Below, in pieces: positions 14,824 through 24,500 of a stretch of DNA of 64,000 nucleotides. The DNA lies in the NCBI GenBank assembly GCA_036525185.1, contig DATDAW010000041.1:62001-126000 (forward strand), read 5' to 3'. This DNA comes from DATDAW01 sp036525185. GTDB taxonomy: Bacteria > Verrucomicrobiota > Verrucomicrobiia > Chthoniobacterales > DASVRZ01. Under the pieces are notes generated by a model, which was not told the origin of the DNA, searched no databases, and worked only from the letters and a program-made list of their open reading frames with translations. Position numbers and translations under genes: made by a program. Positions within the stretch are counted from its first letter, which is position 1; every line of letters begins with the position of its first letter.

Positions 14824-17508
14824 ATGGCCGATTTTCCGACAGGCAACGTCACGTTTCTCTTCACTGACATCGAGGGGAGTTCCCGGATGTGGGAGAGGTA
14901 TCCTGTGGCGATGGGTGGAGCCTTGGCGAATCACGATCGGATTTTGCGGGAATCCATCAAGCTGAACGAAGGGCTCGTGTTTAAGACCGTGGGGGACGCG
15001 TTTTGCGTCGTGTTCAATGAAGCGCCGGGGGCGATCGCAGCAGCTGCGGCCGCTCAGAAGCGGCTGGCGGAATCCACTTGGGAGACACCGGATCCGATCA
15101 AAGTGCGAATGGCCGTACATACTGGCGTGGCAGAGTTGCGAGACAACGACTATTTCGGACAGACTTTGAATCGCGTGGCGCGGATTCTAGCGGCGGGCAA
15201 CGGCGGTCAGACGCTCCTTTCGAGAGTGACTGAGGAACTGGTGAACGGTTTACTCCCGGACGGAGTGAGCTTGCGGGATCTGGGCGAGCGACGGCTGAAG
15301 GATCTGACCCGGTCCGAGCGGATTTTTGAGGTCATCATCGAAGGGCTGCCGGATGAATTCCCTCCGCTCCGGTCGCTGGAGCGGTTTCCGAACAATCTTC
15401 CGGTGCAACTCACGTCGTTCGTAGGTCGGGAGGCGGAGCAACTGGAGGTCCGCCGACTGCTCGACACAACCCATTTGCTCACATTGACAGGGCCCGGTGG
15501 CACTGGGAAAACGCGCCTTTCGCTCCAGGTCGCTGCGGATGTTCTGGAACACTATCCGGACGGCGTGTGGCTGGTCGAACTGGCACAAATGTCGGATCCG
15601 GAAAAGCTGGCCGAAACGGTGGCCAATGTGCTGGGCGTGATGGGTGACGGAGATCGTCAACCGGAAGCGGTTCTCGCGAGTTTCTTGCGCCGCAAGAATA
15701 TGTTGCTGATTTTTGACAACTGCGAACATCTCGTCGTGCCGGTGGCAATGCTTGCCACGGAATTGCTTCAGGCCGCGCCCAATTTGAGAATCCTGGCCTC
15801 AAGCCGGACGCCATTGAGTATTATGGGAGAGACAACCTGGCCGGTGCCGCCGCTTTCGACCCCGCAACGCACCCGGTGGGGCGATCTTCCCTATTATACG
15901 GTGGAACAGGCAGTCTCCTTTGAGTCGGTGAAACTGTTCATGGACCGCGCGCTGGCGGTGAATCCACGGTTTCAATTGACGCCGGAGAATATAAGAGCCG
16001 TCACGCAGATTTGTTATCGGCTGGACGGCATCCCACTGGCAATTGAGCTGGCTGCGGCGCGAGTGAAATTCCTTCCGCCTCAGCAGATCGCATCACGTTT
16101 GGATGACCGTTTCCAGCTGCTCACCGGAGGCAGCCGATCGGCGCTGCCCCGCCAGCAGACATTACGGGCGCTGATTGATTGGAGTCACGATCTGCTTTCG
16201 GAGAAAGAACGGATTCTGTTTCGCAGGCTTGCGGTTTTTGTAGGGGGAAGAACGTTGGAAACGGTGGAGGCCGTATGTTCGGGAGAGGAAATCGAAGATT
16301 GGGAAGTGCTCGATCTTTTGTCGCAACTTCTTGATAAATCGCTGATTACGATCGAGGAAGGGCCACAGGGTGAGCCGCGTTATGTGATGACGGAGTCGGT
16401 CTGGCAGTATGCAACGGCAAAGTTTGCTGAATCAACCGATGGCGATGTGACTCGTGACCGACACCTGGCGTACTTCACGAAAAAAGCGGAGAAAGCAGCG
16501 CCGTTTTTGTGGGGACCGGATCAAGCGCATTGGCTGGAGAAATTGTCTCCGGAGCGTTACAATTTTCGCGCCGCGATGGATTGGGGAATTGCCTCCAAGC
16601 AACCCAAAGGGTTGGAGTTGGCGATGCGGATGGCTGTAGCTTTGGCCCGGTTTTGGGAGGTGCGCTCGGACCTCAAGGAAGGCCGCGAACATACAGACGC
16701 CCTTCTGGCAGAAGTATCGAGGGCACCAAGAACGCTGCTATTGGCGGAAACCATTCTCGTGGGTTCCCGGTTGGCGTGGTGTCAGGACGACACGAAAGTA
16801 GCCCGAGCGTATGCGGTAGAGTCGCTCGAGATATTCCGGGAACTCAAAGCGGATGTTCACGTGGGGTTCAGTCTTGCAATTCTTGGATTTATCGAACGGC
16901 TGGAGGATTCCGTTGACGCGGCTGAAGCCTACTTCAAGGAAACGATGGCGATTGCCGAAAAAACAGGCGATCTGGAACTGCGCAGTTTAGCGCTGTCCGG
17001 AATGGGATCGATTGCGGGGGATCGGAAGGATTATGCCGCCGCGGCGCGCTTAAAACAGCAAAGTGTGGAGATTTGCAGGCAACTGGGAGACCGCTACTTG
17101 CTGGAGCTCAACACGTGGAGTCTGGGCCGTCTGGCTTTTCTGGCGGGCAGAACGGATGAAGCCTTTGCGTTTTTCCGTGAATGCGCGGCGACGGCTGTCG
17201 AACTGGCGAATCGATGGATCATTCCGCATCTCGTCGAGAACATCGGAGCGATCTGCCGAGTGCGAGGTCAATTTGAGACTGGAACAAGACTTTTTGGAGC
17301 GGCTTCGGTGATGCGCGAGCGGCTGGGACTGAACTTTGTGCCGTTGGAAATGGAACAGTACGACAGGGAGGTAGCCACGCTCCGCGAGGGGGTGAGCGAT
17401 CTGGCGCGCTTTACGGAACTCTGGGAAGCGGGACGGATGATGGATCCGTCGATGGCCTTGGAGATGGCTTTTCCAGGCTTGATGAAGAAAGTGAAAGGGG
17501 AGCAATGA
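14824..17508 (+). CDS. Class III nucleotide cyclase fused to NTPase and TPR-like domains
   Basis: 894 residues. The N-terminal class III cyclase domain (about 5-170) has metal Asp15 in FLFTDIEGSS and Asp58 in KTVGDAF; Lys54 fits adenine recognition. The transition-state Asn and Arg are in TLNRVARI. A STAND-type NTPase follows, with Walker A GPGGTGKTR near 223-231, Walker B LLIFDNCEH and ASSRTPL. A helical TPR-like C-terminus follows (about 560-870). This architecture is known from AfsR-like cyclases. It probably makes cAMP in response to protein or ligand binding by the C-terminus. It is cytoplasmic and a single gene. Confidence 0.88.
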   Translation: MADFPTGNVTFLFTDIEGSSRMWERYPVAMGGALANHDRILRESIKLNEGLVFKTVGDAFCVVFNEAPGAIAAAAAAQKRLAESTWETPDPIKVRMAVHTGVAELRDNDYFGQTLNRVARILAAGNGGQTLLSRVTEELVNGLLPDGVSLRDLGERRLKDLTRSERIFEVIIEGLPDEFPPLRSLERFPNNLPVQLTSFVGREAEQLEVRRLLDTTHLLTLTGPGGTGKTRLSLQVAADVLEHYPDGVWLVELAQMSDPEKLAETVANVLGVMGDGDRQPEAVLASFLRRKNMLLIFDNCEHLVVPVAMLATELLQAAPNLRILASSRTPLSIMGETTWPVPPLSTPQRTRWGDLPYYTVEQAVSFESVKLFMDRALAVNPRFQLTPENIRAVTQICYRLDGIPLAIELAAARVKFLPPQQIASRLDDRFQLLTGGSRSALPRQQTLRALIDWSHDLLSEKERILFRRLAVFVGGRTLETVEAVCSGEEIEDWEVLDLLSQLLDKSLITIEEGPQGEPRYVMTESVWQYATAKFAESTDGDVTRDRHLAYFTKKAEKAAPFLWGPDQAHWLEKLSPERYNFRAAMDWGIASKQPKGLELAMRMAVALARFWEVRSDLKEGREHTDALLAEVSRAPRTLLLAETILVGSRLAWCQDDTKVARAYAVESLEIFRELKADVHVGFSLAILGFIERLEDSVDAAEAYFKETMAIAEKTGDLELRSLALSGMGSIAGDRKDYAAAARLKQQSVEICRQLGDRYLLELNTWSLGRLAFLAGRTDEAFAFFRECAATAVELANRWIIPHLVENIGAICRVRGQFETGTRLFGAASVMRERLGLNFVPLEMEQYDREVATLREGVSDLARFTELWEAGRMMDPSMALEMAFPGLMKKVKGEQ

Positions 17509-17577
17509 CCAGCGGAAGTGGCTGTCGATTTTTCCCATTGGCAATGTGGCAAGTCTTTCCTACTGTGAGGGTAGAGA

Positions 17578-18051
17578 ATGAAAGTATCCAAACGCGGCGA
17601 ATACGCCCTCCGCGCGCTCATCGACCTTGGTCTGGCTCAGGAAGCCGGGCGGGAGGTGCTGCAACTGAGCGAGCTTGCGGAGAAAGAAAAACTCCCAGTC
17701 AAATTTCTCGAGCAGATTCTCATGCAGCTCAAGGCGGCAGGGTATGTCGATGCGAAGCGCGGACGTCTAGGCGGCTACTATCTGGCCAAACCGATGGAGG
17801 AGATTCGCTTCGGATCGGTCATCCGGCTGATTGATGGTCCGCTCGCGCCGATTGCGTGCGTGAGCCAGACCGCCTATGAACGATGCACGTGTCCCGACGA
17901 AGAACATTGCGGATTGAGAATGCTGATGCTCGACGTGCGGAACTCGATTGCGGCGATTCTGGACCGTTTTACGCTGGCCGACACGGTGGACGTAACGTTA
18001 CGCAAGATGCGTCGCGATGGTTGCCCACTGCCTTTCGCCATCGAGAATTGA
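17578..18051 (+). CDS. Rrf2 family transcriptional regulator with Fe-S cysteines
   Basis: 157 residues. The winged helix has KVSKRGEYALRALIDLG and LPVKFLEQILMQLKAAGYV, the latter followed by the family's RGRLGGY wing. The effector part carries Cys94, Cys103, Cys105 and Cys111 (CVSQTAYERCTCPDEEHC), one more than in IscR. An Fe-S cluster or redox sensor is therefore likely. The sufSU pair is 5 kb away, so control of Fe-S assembly is possible but unproven. The amidase gene follows at 74 bp. Confidence 0.88.
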   Translation: MKVSKRGEYALRALIDLGLAQEAGREVLQLSELAEKEKLPVKFLEQILMQLKAAGYVDAKRGRLGGYYLAKPMEEIRFGSVIRLIDGPLAPIACVSQTAYERCTCPDEEHCGLRMLMLDVRNSIAAILDRFTLADTVDVTLRKMRRDGCPLPFAIEN

Positions 18052-18125
18052 AAGGAGAAGAAGCCGCCGGCCGCTTTGGAGACGGGGAGGCGTCCAGATC
18101 TTTTGCCCTCTGGAAACCCGGCGCG

Positions 18126-19349
18126 ATGCCGCGTCTACTTTGTGCGCTGCTTCTGGTCACTACCGCTCTCATCGCAAATGCTGCTGACTGGGAAATTGTA
18201 AAGGTCGACGGCCGCCAGTACATTGCTATTTCCAGCCTCCAGAAGTTTTATTCGCTTAAGATTGCGCCAGGAGCGGATTCCAGACAAATCCGCCTTACCG
18301 GCGAAAAAGGCATCATCGACCTCCGCGCTGGTACCCGTGAATGCGCCATTGACGGCGTCCGCATCTGGCTTTCTTTCCCTGCATTACGCCAGAATGGGAC
18401 GTGGCTGGTCTCGCGTATGGATCTCGCGAAAACCATCGAACCCGCTCTTCGGCCGGGCTGGATCAAGGGACTCGGAAAAGTCGACACTATCGTCCTTGAT
18501 CCTGGCCACGGCGGACAGGATGGCGGCGCCGCCAGTTGGTATGGATTCGAAAAAAACTATGCACTCGACATCGCCATCCGGGTGGGCCGCGTTTTGGTCA
18601 ACCGCGGGGTTAAGGTCGCTTTAACGCGTCGGGCCGATTACTTTATCCCTCTGGAATTTCGCGCCGCCGTCCCGAATAACTTCCCGAACTCTATCTTTGT
18701 CAGTATTCATCTCAATGCCTCCAGCGATGGCCCAGCCGGCACAGGCATCGAAGTTTTCAGCATCGCGCCACGCGGCGCGCCCTCAACCAACGATGGCTAC
18801 ATCACTTGGGCGAGCCTCCGCGAGGAACCCGGTCACGCGCTTGATATGGCCAGTTTTGCCCTAGGCCAATCCATTCAGACGGCGCTCATGGGCCACCTGG
18901 AAGAAGCCGACCGAGGCTTGAAGCGCGCACGTTTTGCTGTCATTCGTCGAGCGACCGTCCCTTCGGTGCTTGTCGAATGCGGTTTCCTGACCAACCCTCA
19001 AGATGCCCGCAAAATGGCGACTGTTGTGCATCGCGAGGTTATCGCAACGGCCATTGCTGACGGTATCTTCGACTACAAACAGCTTGCTGAGACCCAACGC
19101 ACTCCACGCCGCCTCGCCGATTATAACAAACCGATTGCCGACCGGATTACGCTCCGCGAAGACCACGAGGGAACTGCCCCATCCGACATGCAAGAGAATG
19201 GCTCTGTTGGTCACCCGACGCCACGCGGCTTTAACTGGCTGAATTCGTTTCTTCCCGAGCAGCCGGATGCTTCGGAATGCTGGACTATTCCGCTGCGAGA
19301 ACCTTCAGCGATCCGCCCGCTTTCGCCTGTTCTAATCGAGAAGAGTTAG
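18126..19349 (+). CDS. N-acetylmuramoyl-L-alanine amidase (Amidase_3), exported
   Basis: 407 residues starting MPRLLCALLL with a signal peptide cleaved near ANA20. Residues about 22-110 resemble a copper amine oxidase-like N-terminal domain, probably a wall-binding module. The catalytic zinc amidase domain then shows VLDPGHGGQDGG, FEKNYALD (Glu ligand), SIHLNAS (His ligand) and VLVECGFLTN (catalytic Glu). It cleaves the stem peptide from muramic acid during daughter-cell separation or recycling. The roughly 70-residue Pro/Arg-rich tail is not family core. Confidence 0.9.
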   Translation: MPRLLCALLLVTTALIANAADWEIVKVDGRQYIAISSLQKFYSLKIAPGADSRQIRLTGEKGIIDLRAGTRECAIDGVRIWLSFPALRQNGTWLVSRMDLAKTIEPALRPGWIKGLGKVDTIVLDPGHGGQDGGAASWYGFEKNYALDIAIRVGRVLVNRGVKVALTRRADYFIPLEFRAAVPNNFPNSIFVSIHLNASSDGPAGTGIEVFSIAPRGAPSTNDGYITWASLREEPGHALDMASFALGQSIQTALMGHLEEADRGLKRARFAVIRRATVPSVLVECGFLTNPQDARKMATVVHREVIATAIADGIFDYKQLAETQRTPRRLADYNKPIADRITLREDHEGTAPSDMQENGSVGHPTPRGFNWLNSFLPEQPDASECWTIPLREPSAIRPLSPVLIEKS

Positions 19350-19439
19350 TATCTTTCCACGCGTCTGTGCAGCGGTCGTCGCCCTTGTGCGAGGCATTTC
19401 TTCAGTTGTCATCGAACAAAAGCGGAACACATTTGTGCC

Positions 19440-19784
19440 ATGCAAATACACGTTAGCCCCAGACACCTGAAACTTACCGCAGCCATCCATGGGTATGTTG
19501 CCGATAAAGTCGAGCATTTGGAAACGCTTGCGGAAGAGATACTTGCAGCACACGTCGTACTGTTTCGCGACGAAACTGCGACGAAGAGCTTTGGGGTGAA
19601 GGTACATCTCGCGGTTCCGGGACCGGACATCCACGCCGAGGACAAGGAAGGCGATCTCTACTCAGCGATCGACAAAGTCGTGGACAAAGTTGCCCGTCAG
19701 CTCCGGAAACGCAAAACCCGCTTGAACGGCAAGGTCCGCCACAAGATCCAGAAGGCCGTCGAGAAAGCGAAAGGCAAAGAGTAA
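19440..19784 (+). CDS. hpf: Ribosome hibernation promoting factor, short form (HPF/RaiA)
   Basis: 114 residues, with the beta-alpha-beta-beta-beta-alpha fold of short HPF/YfiA. It starts MQIHVSPRHLKLTAAIHGYV and contains KVEHLETLAEEI. AEDKEGDLYSAIDKVVDKVARQLRKRK is read here in part as the second helix. The basic tail RLNGKVRHKIQKAVEKAKGK lacks the dimerisation domain of long HPF. It binds the 30S decoding centre in stationary phase. Confidence 0.9.
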   Translation: MQIHVSPRHLKLTAAIHGYVADKVEHLETLAEEILAAHVVLFRDETATKSFGVKVHLAVPGPDIHAEDKEGDLYSAIDKVVDKVARQLRKRKTRLNGKVRHKIQKAVEKAKGKE

Positions 19785-20268
19785 GTCTCGGCGGAGATTC
19801 GTGACCCACAAGTTATTGGCTTCGACGGTGCCACGCACCTGCGGCAGATGGCGGAGAGCATAGACAGAGGAAATCTGTCGCCTTCAATCTGATGACCCTG
19901 GCGTGCCGACTCACGCCAGGAAGAAGTCACACGAGCGCTGCTTTTTAACTTTTCCCGGATCTCAAAGGTTTCTTTCACCACTCAAATCACAGCGACTTGT
20001 GCGCACCGGGCCGCGTTTCGAGCGCGCTATAAAATTCTGATGCAGCGCCACTAGAAGCCTCGTACAACCAGGGAGCGTATAGCAGTGTATTATAGAGAGA
20101 GCGAACGCGCTAAAAGACAATGGATACAACCCCCGCTTGCTCCCTTATCGTTCCTCGAGGCCTTCGCGGCTCCGCCACTACTAGTTTGAGGCATCTGGGG
20201 AGATGCCTTTCTTGATTTCGGATGGAAAGGACGATTAAGACGGGCTTTCCTGTTGTTCACAGGCAGGT
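19785..20268. other. 484-bp gap with three hairpins, no gene seen
   Basis: No coding frame is credible. It contains the perfect stem CCTGGCGTG/CACGCCAGG at 19897-19920, a GACAGA/TCTGTC hairpin near 19864-19880, and AGGCATCT-GGGG-AGATGCCT at 20189-20208. The last is followed by TTCTTGATTT on the plus strand, a plausible terminator. A small RNA on the plus strand ending at 20208 is possible, but no known family is recognised. Confidence 0.35.
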
Positions 20269-21396
20269 TTAGGACGATGGGGCGTCCGGCAGAGGAACCA
20301 ACGGGTGGGAAAACGGAGAACCGCCCGGCTCGACGGTATAGGGCTTCCTTAGCTTCAGAAACGGTGACTCAATAAAGCGAAAGCTGATATATCCAGGCAG
20401 CATCATCAAGAGAAAGAAGATACTGGACCAAAGAAATGCGATGTAAAAGTTGGAAATGTCCATGATTCGCTCATCTACAAATCCAGCCGCGGGAAACGCC
20501 ACAAAGAAGTGGAGAAGGTAGATCGAGTACGAATACTTCCCGATCAGGGCGATGAATTTTGAAACGCCGGTGGTCGAGTGGGAAAACGAATTGTCATACC
20601 AAGCAATACCTATGGAATAGGCAAGCGCTTCGATTGTCGGCAGCACTATCCAGAAGGGGCTTGGGGACGGGTAAGAAGGATTCTGATGGAAGCCTCCTTG
20701 AATGTCGAAATACCAATAGATCGCCGTGAATGCGGTGAGCGTGGCAACTGATATAACATGACGGTGAGCGAAGAAAGTGCGGAAGTGAAATACAAGCATG
20801 CCCAGAACAAACTGATCGACGCGACCAATAATTGTGTAGTAGGCCAAGGATTGTATTTCACCTATCTCATAATAGAGAAGAGATCGCAGTGCAATGGCGG
20901 CAAAAATTATAGAAAAAGGTAGCAGCTTTGACTTTCTCAGCATCCACAGAAACAGAGGGAGGATCACATAATAGTGGACTTCTATTATAATTGACCATCC
21001 GCCGTTTGGAAGCGACGGAAATATAAGACCTTTTGCAATGCTCTGTAAATAGCTGGAAATGCTCATGTCGTAGGTACATCTCTTGACACCAACGATTAAA
21101 ATTACGACCAGAAGCAGCGGGAGAAGGCGCAGGGCGCGGTTATAAAGAAACGTCCCATAGTTAATGGACTTGCCGTCAAGGAGCTTTGCGAACAAGTAGC
21201 CGGTGAGGGTCATAAAGAGAGCGACACCTGTGTGCCCCTCATCAAGGATAGCCAATGGGAATATGGCGGGCACATAGTCGAAGGGAACCGGGTGGCCATT
21301 CTTCGTGTGGATGAAATGCCAGGTGAAAACCATAAAGGCGGCTAAGGCTCTGATATGGTCGATGGCGATGAAATAGGCACCAGAAGAAGATCTCAT
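20269..21396 (-). CDS. Acyltransferase 3 family membrane protein (OafA-like)
   Basis: 375 residues with about ten hydrophobic segments. The family signature is at the N-terminus: DHIRALAAFMVFTWHF with the essential His, followed by YNRALRLLPLLL (Arg-x-x-Arg-x-x-Pro-like). Such proteins transfer acetyl or succinyl groups onto lipopolysaccharide, O-antigen or exopolysaccharide from the inner membrane. It lies 36 bp downstream of the GT61 gene on the same strand, so it probably decorates the same glycan. Confidence 0.88.
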   Translation of the reverse strand: MRSSSGAYFIAIDHIRALAAFMVFTWHFIHTKNGHPVPFDYVPAIFPLAILDEGHTGVALFMTLTGYLFAKLLDGKSINYGTFLYNRALRLLPLLLVVILIVGVKRCTYDMSISSYLQSIAKGLIFPSLPNGGWSIIIEVHYYVILPLFLWMLRKSKLLPFSIIFAAIALRSLLYYEIGEIQSLAYYTIIGRVDQFVLGMLVFHFRTFFAHRHVISVATLTAFTAIYWYFDIQGGFHQNPSYPSPSPFWIVLPTIEALAYSIGIAWYDNSFSHSTTGVSKFIALIGKYSYSIYLLHFFVAFPAAGFVDERIMDISNFYIAFLWSSIFFLLMMLPGYISFRFIESPFLKLRKPYTVEPGGSPFSHPLVPLPDAPSS

Positions 21397-21432
21397 ATCG
21401 TTTCACGCTACAGCTGTGTTGCACTCGTCTTA

Positions 21433-22677
21433 CTAAATTTCAGCCATGTCCAAAGTTTTCTCCAGCAAGTCAAGGTCCACCACGACGTCGGAACAGCGGT
21501 TTTTTGCTTCCAGGTCGATCCTGCCACGTCCCGTGCAGCAATAATAGTCAACATCTATCAAATCGCAAAGAATCCAGTTTCCCGTATCCACAAAATCTGG
21601 AGGGGCAATTTCGATAACCTTGGAGCCTTTCGGCATAAAGACGGCATTGGCTAAGCCGGAGCTAACAACTCCAACTGCCACCGTGGCCGAACTAAAAAGC
21701 TCCACCTTTTCGCGAAACGAGTAGTTGCGAGGATTAACAACTGCGAATCCGCGCTGACGCAGTAGGTCGATCACCTGCATTTCATTTAGCACCCGGCGAA
21801 AAGACTCCTTTCCGCGTTCGACATAAATCCTTCGGGCGGATCCAGAGGTTGTGCTCTCTCGCAGTTCGCAGCCAACGCGCAATCGCTGAATCAGGTCCTG
21901 ACGAAGGTTGCGGGCGCCCCGGGACCCGAACGATGGAACGAGTGCGTCGGCGATTTCATAACAATGTCCGGGCTTCGCCCAATGAATGTTTTGGTCGGGC
22001 ACTCCGATATGGCGCAGGCTCTCCACCTGGTAATCCTGGCGGGAACCGGCAATCAGGTAGCGGTAGTTGGCGGCATCGGCTCCGAGCTTTTCACGGATGA
22101 AGAGCAACCTCGGCAGCATTTCGAGCACCCAGTGGCCGTACGTTTCGGCATTTGGTTCGAGGATGACGCATGTCTTTCCTTCCAACCGTTCTGGAATGGG
22201 GAATCGGAGCCGTTGTAAAAAGCGGTGTTGCCGTGCTCCAAAAAAATCGTAGCTGACTTCCTCCAGCAAATCTCCACCTGGAGAAACGATCGCGTAGATG
22301 CAGCCCCCAAGGCGTTCGAGGCTGCCAAGAACAACGACAGCATCCTGAATCTGCAGGGAAAACAGGGGCTCCTCAGATGCATGCATCAATCGTGCCGTAA
22401 GATTGCTAAGCTCGGGTTGCACCGTGCGTACAGATGATCGTCGGACGATGAGCCCAGCATGTGCGAAATGCTGAATGGACCAGGCGTTGGCACTCTGCGA
22501 CGAACCGTTGAGCACGGAGCGGGGACGAAGTGCGGCGCGAAGGAACACGCTCCTCGTGCGAATGTGAGGTACGTATTTAATCAACTGAGCTTTCCCTTGA
22601 TAGGCGCCGTTTTGCAGCCAGCGCGTGGTTCGAGCCACCCAAGGGAAATTCCTCTTAACAAGTGTTTTCAGGTGCAT
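21433..22677 (-). CDS. Glycosyltransferase family 61 protein
   Basis: 414 residues with the DUF563/GT61 pattern: NAETYGHWVLEMLPRLLF in the middle, RIYVERGKESFRRVLNE, and the C-terminal VSSGLANAVFMPKGSKVIEI that recalls the family's His/Gly-Ala-x-Leu-x-Asn segment. It lacks a signal peptide, so cytoplasmic transfer is likely. It starts an apparent two-gene unit with the acyltransferase. A 25-bp near-palindrome lies about 140 bp upstream of the start. Confidence 0.82.
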   Translation of the reverse strand: MHLKTLVKRNFPWVARTTRWLQNGAYQGKAQLIKYVPHIRTRSVFLRAALRPRSVLNGSSQSANAWSIQHFAHAGLIVRRSSVRTVQPELSNLTARLMHASEEPLFSLQIQDAVVVLGSLERLGGCIYAIVSPGGDLLEEVSYDFFGARQHRFLQRLRFPIPERLEGKTCVILEPNAETYGHWVLEMLPRLLFIREKLGADAANYRYLIAGSRQDYQVESLRHIGVPDQNIHWAKPGHCYEIADALVPSFGSRGARNLRQDLIQRLRVGCELRESTTSGSARRIYVERGKESFRRVLNEMQVIDLLRQRGFAVVNPRNYSFREKVELFSSATVAVGVVSSGLANAVFMPKGSKVIEIAPPDFVDTGNWILCDLIDVDYYCCTGRGRIDLEAKNRCSDVVVDLDLLEKTLDMAEI

Positions 22678-22818
22678 GATGGGACGGAAGCTTCGGCAGG
22701 TTGCGCGCTTCCGGAGACACGTCGACGGATTAATCGTATAGGAAGTCCACCCTTACGAGAGAGCAAGTATGTTCGACCGTGGACCGCGCTTGGTCCTCAC
22801 CCTGGCGACCTGCATGTG

Positions 22819-22843
22819 GTTGACGCCCAATTGGGGGGTCAAC
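22819..22843. promoter_or_regulatory. 25-bp near-perfect palindrome upstream of the GT61 gene
   Basis: GTTGACGCCCAA-TTGGGGGGTCAAC differs from its reverse complement at only one symmetric pair. It lies in the 270-bp gap between the epimerase stop (22948) and the GT61 start (22677), where a promoter for the GT61-acyltransferase unit is expected. No T-run follows, so an operator is more likely than a terminator. Confidence 0.4.
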
Positions 22844-22947
22844 TTGCGACTACTCCCAATGGGTAGAGCCTTCGGCGCTTGCGGCTGCTTCATGTGCTGC
22901 AGCTCCCATCGCTCGGGCGGGCCAGGGTAATCGGGACTCTCGTCAGA

Positions 22948-23919
22948 CTAGTTTTGCGGTGCTGTTTGCTGACGACGATACCATTCAATTGTTCGCGCTA
23001 GACCTTCGCGAAGCGAAACATCAGGGCGCCACGACAGGGCTTTCTCTGTCGCGGTGACATTCGCCGCTCGGGCGACCTCGAACTTGCGATCAGCGGCGAC
23101 ACCATATTCCGGTCTCACTGTGGTGCCGAATAGATCAACGACCATCTCCACTGCTTCCCGTGCGGTATGGAGCTCTCCTGTTCCTACATCGATCGTCCGT
23201 CCGTTGACTCCCTCCGCCTGGATCAGGAGGAGCAGAGCGGCAACCACGTCGTCCACATAAATCCAATCGATCGGACGCGAGCCGCTGCCAAGCTGGGGGG
23301 CCCGTCCGTCGATCAGTGACAGGATGGTGTAGGGAATTAGCTTCTTTAGATCGCGCTGACCGGGCCCATAGGCCATGAAGACGCGCCCCATGACTACGGG
23401 CAACTGATACAGCGCGTGAAACATCCGAGCGTAGCAACTCGCGGCGTACTTCGATGCGGCGTAGGGCGACGGTGGCACGGACTTGGCGGCAGAGATCTCA
23501 TCCGTGTCCGGCTCGTCCTGGGAACCTGTCAGAACGATGCGTTCACAACCAAGTTCTGTGGCAAGCGTCAACAGATTAACTGTCGTGATCAAGTTTCCAG
23601 CCAGTGCGGGTTGAACGTGTTCGAGAGCCCTGGACCCTTGAACATGTCCCGCCATATGAAACACGAACTCAGGTTTCGCTTCCCGAAATACGCGTCGCGT
23701 CGCCTCAAAGTCAACGAGGTCCAACTGATGCATGCGGACCCCATCAATCGGTTCCGGCAGGTCGCGTCGGGCCGTTGCGTGGACTTCCACCCCTCCCTTA
23801 ACTAGTTCGGCGCACAAGTGCCAGCCAAGAAAACCGCCAGCCCCGGTAACCAACGCCTTCTTACCTGCCAATGAGATCGATGTGCTGCGTGTTTTGCCGG
23901 CTGTTGGATCTTTGCTCAT
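22948..23919 (-). CDS. NAD-dependent epimerase/dehydratase (extended SDR)
   Basis: 323 residues. The Rossmann motif is KALVTGAGGFLGWHL, with an extra 18-residue polar N-terminus. The catalytic Tyr-Lys is in YAASKYAAS, preceded by LTGSQDEPD in the Ser position. GSGSRPIDWIYVDDVVAAL is a typical sugar-nucleotide SDR segment. It probably reduces or epimerises a nucleotide-activated deoxysugar made by the upstream genes. It is the last intact gene before the glycosyltransferase unit. Confidence 0.87.
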   Translation of the reverse strand: MSKDPTAGKTRSTSISLAGKKALVTGAGGFLGWHLCAELVKGGVEVHATARRDLPEPIDGVRMHQLDLVDFEATRRVFREAKPEFVFHMAGHVQGSRALEHVQPALAGNLITTVNLLTLATELGCERIVLTGSQDEPDTDEISAAKSVPPSPYAASKYAASCYARMFHALYQLPVVMGRVFMAYGPGQRDLKKLIPYTILSLIDGRAPQLGSGSRPIDWIYVDDVVAALLLLIQAEGVNGRTIDVGTGELHTAREAVEMVVDLFGTTVRPEYGVAADRKFEVARAANVTATEKALSWRPDVSLREGLARTIEWYRRQQTAPQN

Positions 23920-23970
23920 TTAGGATCAGTATTTCGACCAGTATTCGACCTTTCGACTAACCGCGGCTGT

Positions 23971-24491
23971 TCACGCCGCTGTCGCGGCGCCGTTTGACTG
24001 GCGCTTCCCAACAATGGCCAGCACGCAGGAAGAGACGACGGCGTCGTTCAGTCCATGCATTGCGAGCAGATATATGTCTGCCCTCCGATGCGGGGGGAAA
24101 ACATCGGTGGCAGGCCAAAGTTGTTTGAAGGAAATCCGCGGCCAATCGGCTTCGGCGACGACCTCGGCGACCGCGCTGCCTAGTCCGCCGATGAAGCGGT
24201 ACTTTTCGAGAGTGAACAGCGCGCGAGTTTCGCAGATGGCAGATTCAACTTCGGAAACATCGAGTGTTTTCAAAGTCTGCATGCAGCGGCGGCGAGGCGG
24301 TCCGCAGTCTTCATGGCCGTCGGAGCAATCCGCCGGTAGAGAAGACTGTTACATCGAGCCTTTCACGCAGCCGGATCGCCTTGCACCATCACGGCACGCG
24401 TCGCCGCGGGCGTTTCGACCGGATCACCCGACGCGAGGACCACCATGTTCGGCACGCAGCGCATCATGCCGAGGTCTTCCACCGCATGATG
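23971..24491 (-). pseudogene. Remnant of transketolase-type C-terminal (E1-beta-like) subunit
   Basis: Pieces in shifting frames match a transketolase C-terminal subunit in order. These are HHAVEDLGMMRCVPNMVVLA and DPVETPAATRA, interrupted by a stop near 24363, then LDVTVFSTGGLL, a frameshift, AMKTADRLAAA, another shift, then DVSEVESAICETRALFTLEK and IGGLGSAVAEVVAEADWPR up to TAA at 23971. At least three lesions are visible. The last 103 residues still form an open frame, but they lack the catalytic half. The intact enzyme would have used thiamine diphosphate with the alpha partner whose remnant adjoins. Confidence 0.8.
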
Positions 24492-24500
24492 CGTGACGCT

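Noticed and set aside
19820..19920. TTCGACGG word recalling the start of tmRNA
   Set aside because: No acceptor stem, no tag-reading frame and no 3' TTCGA arm could be matched.
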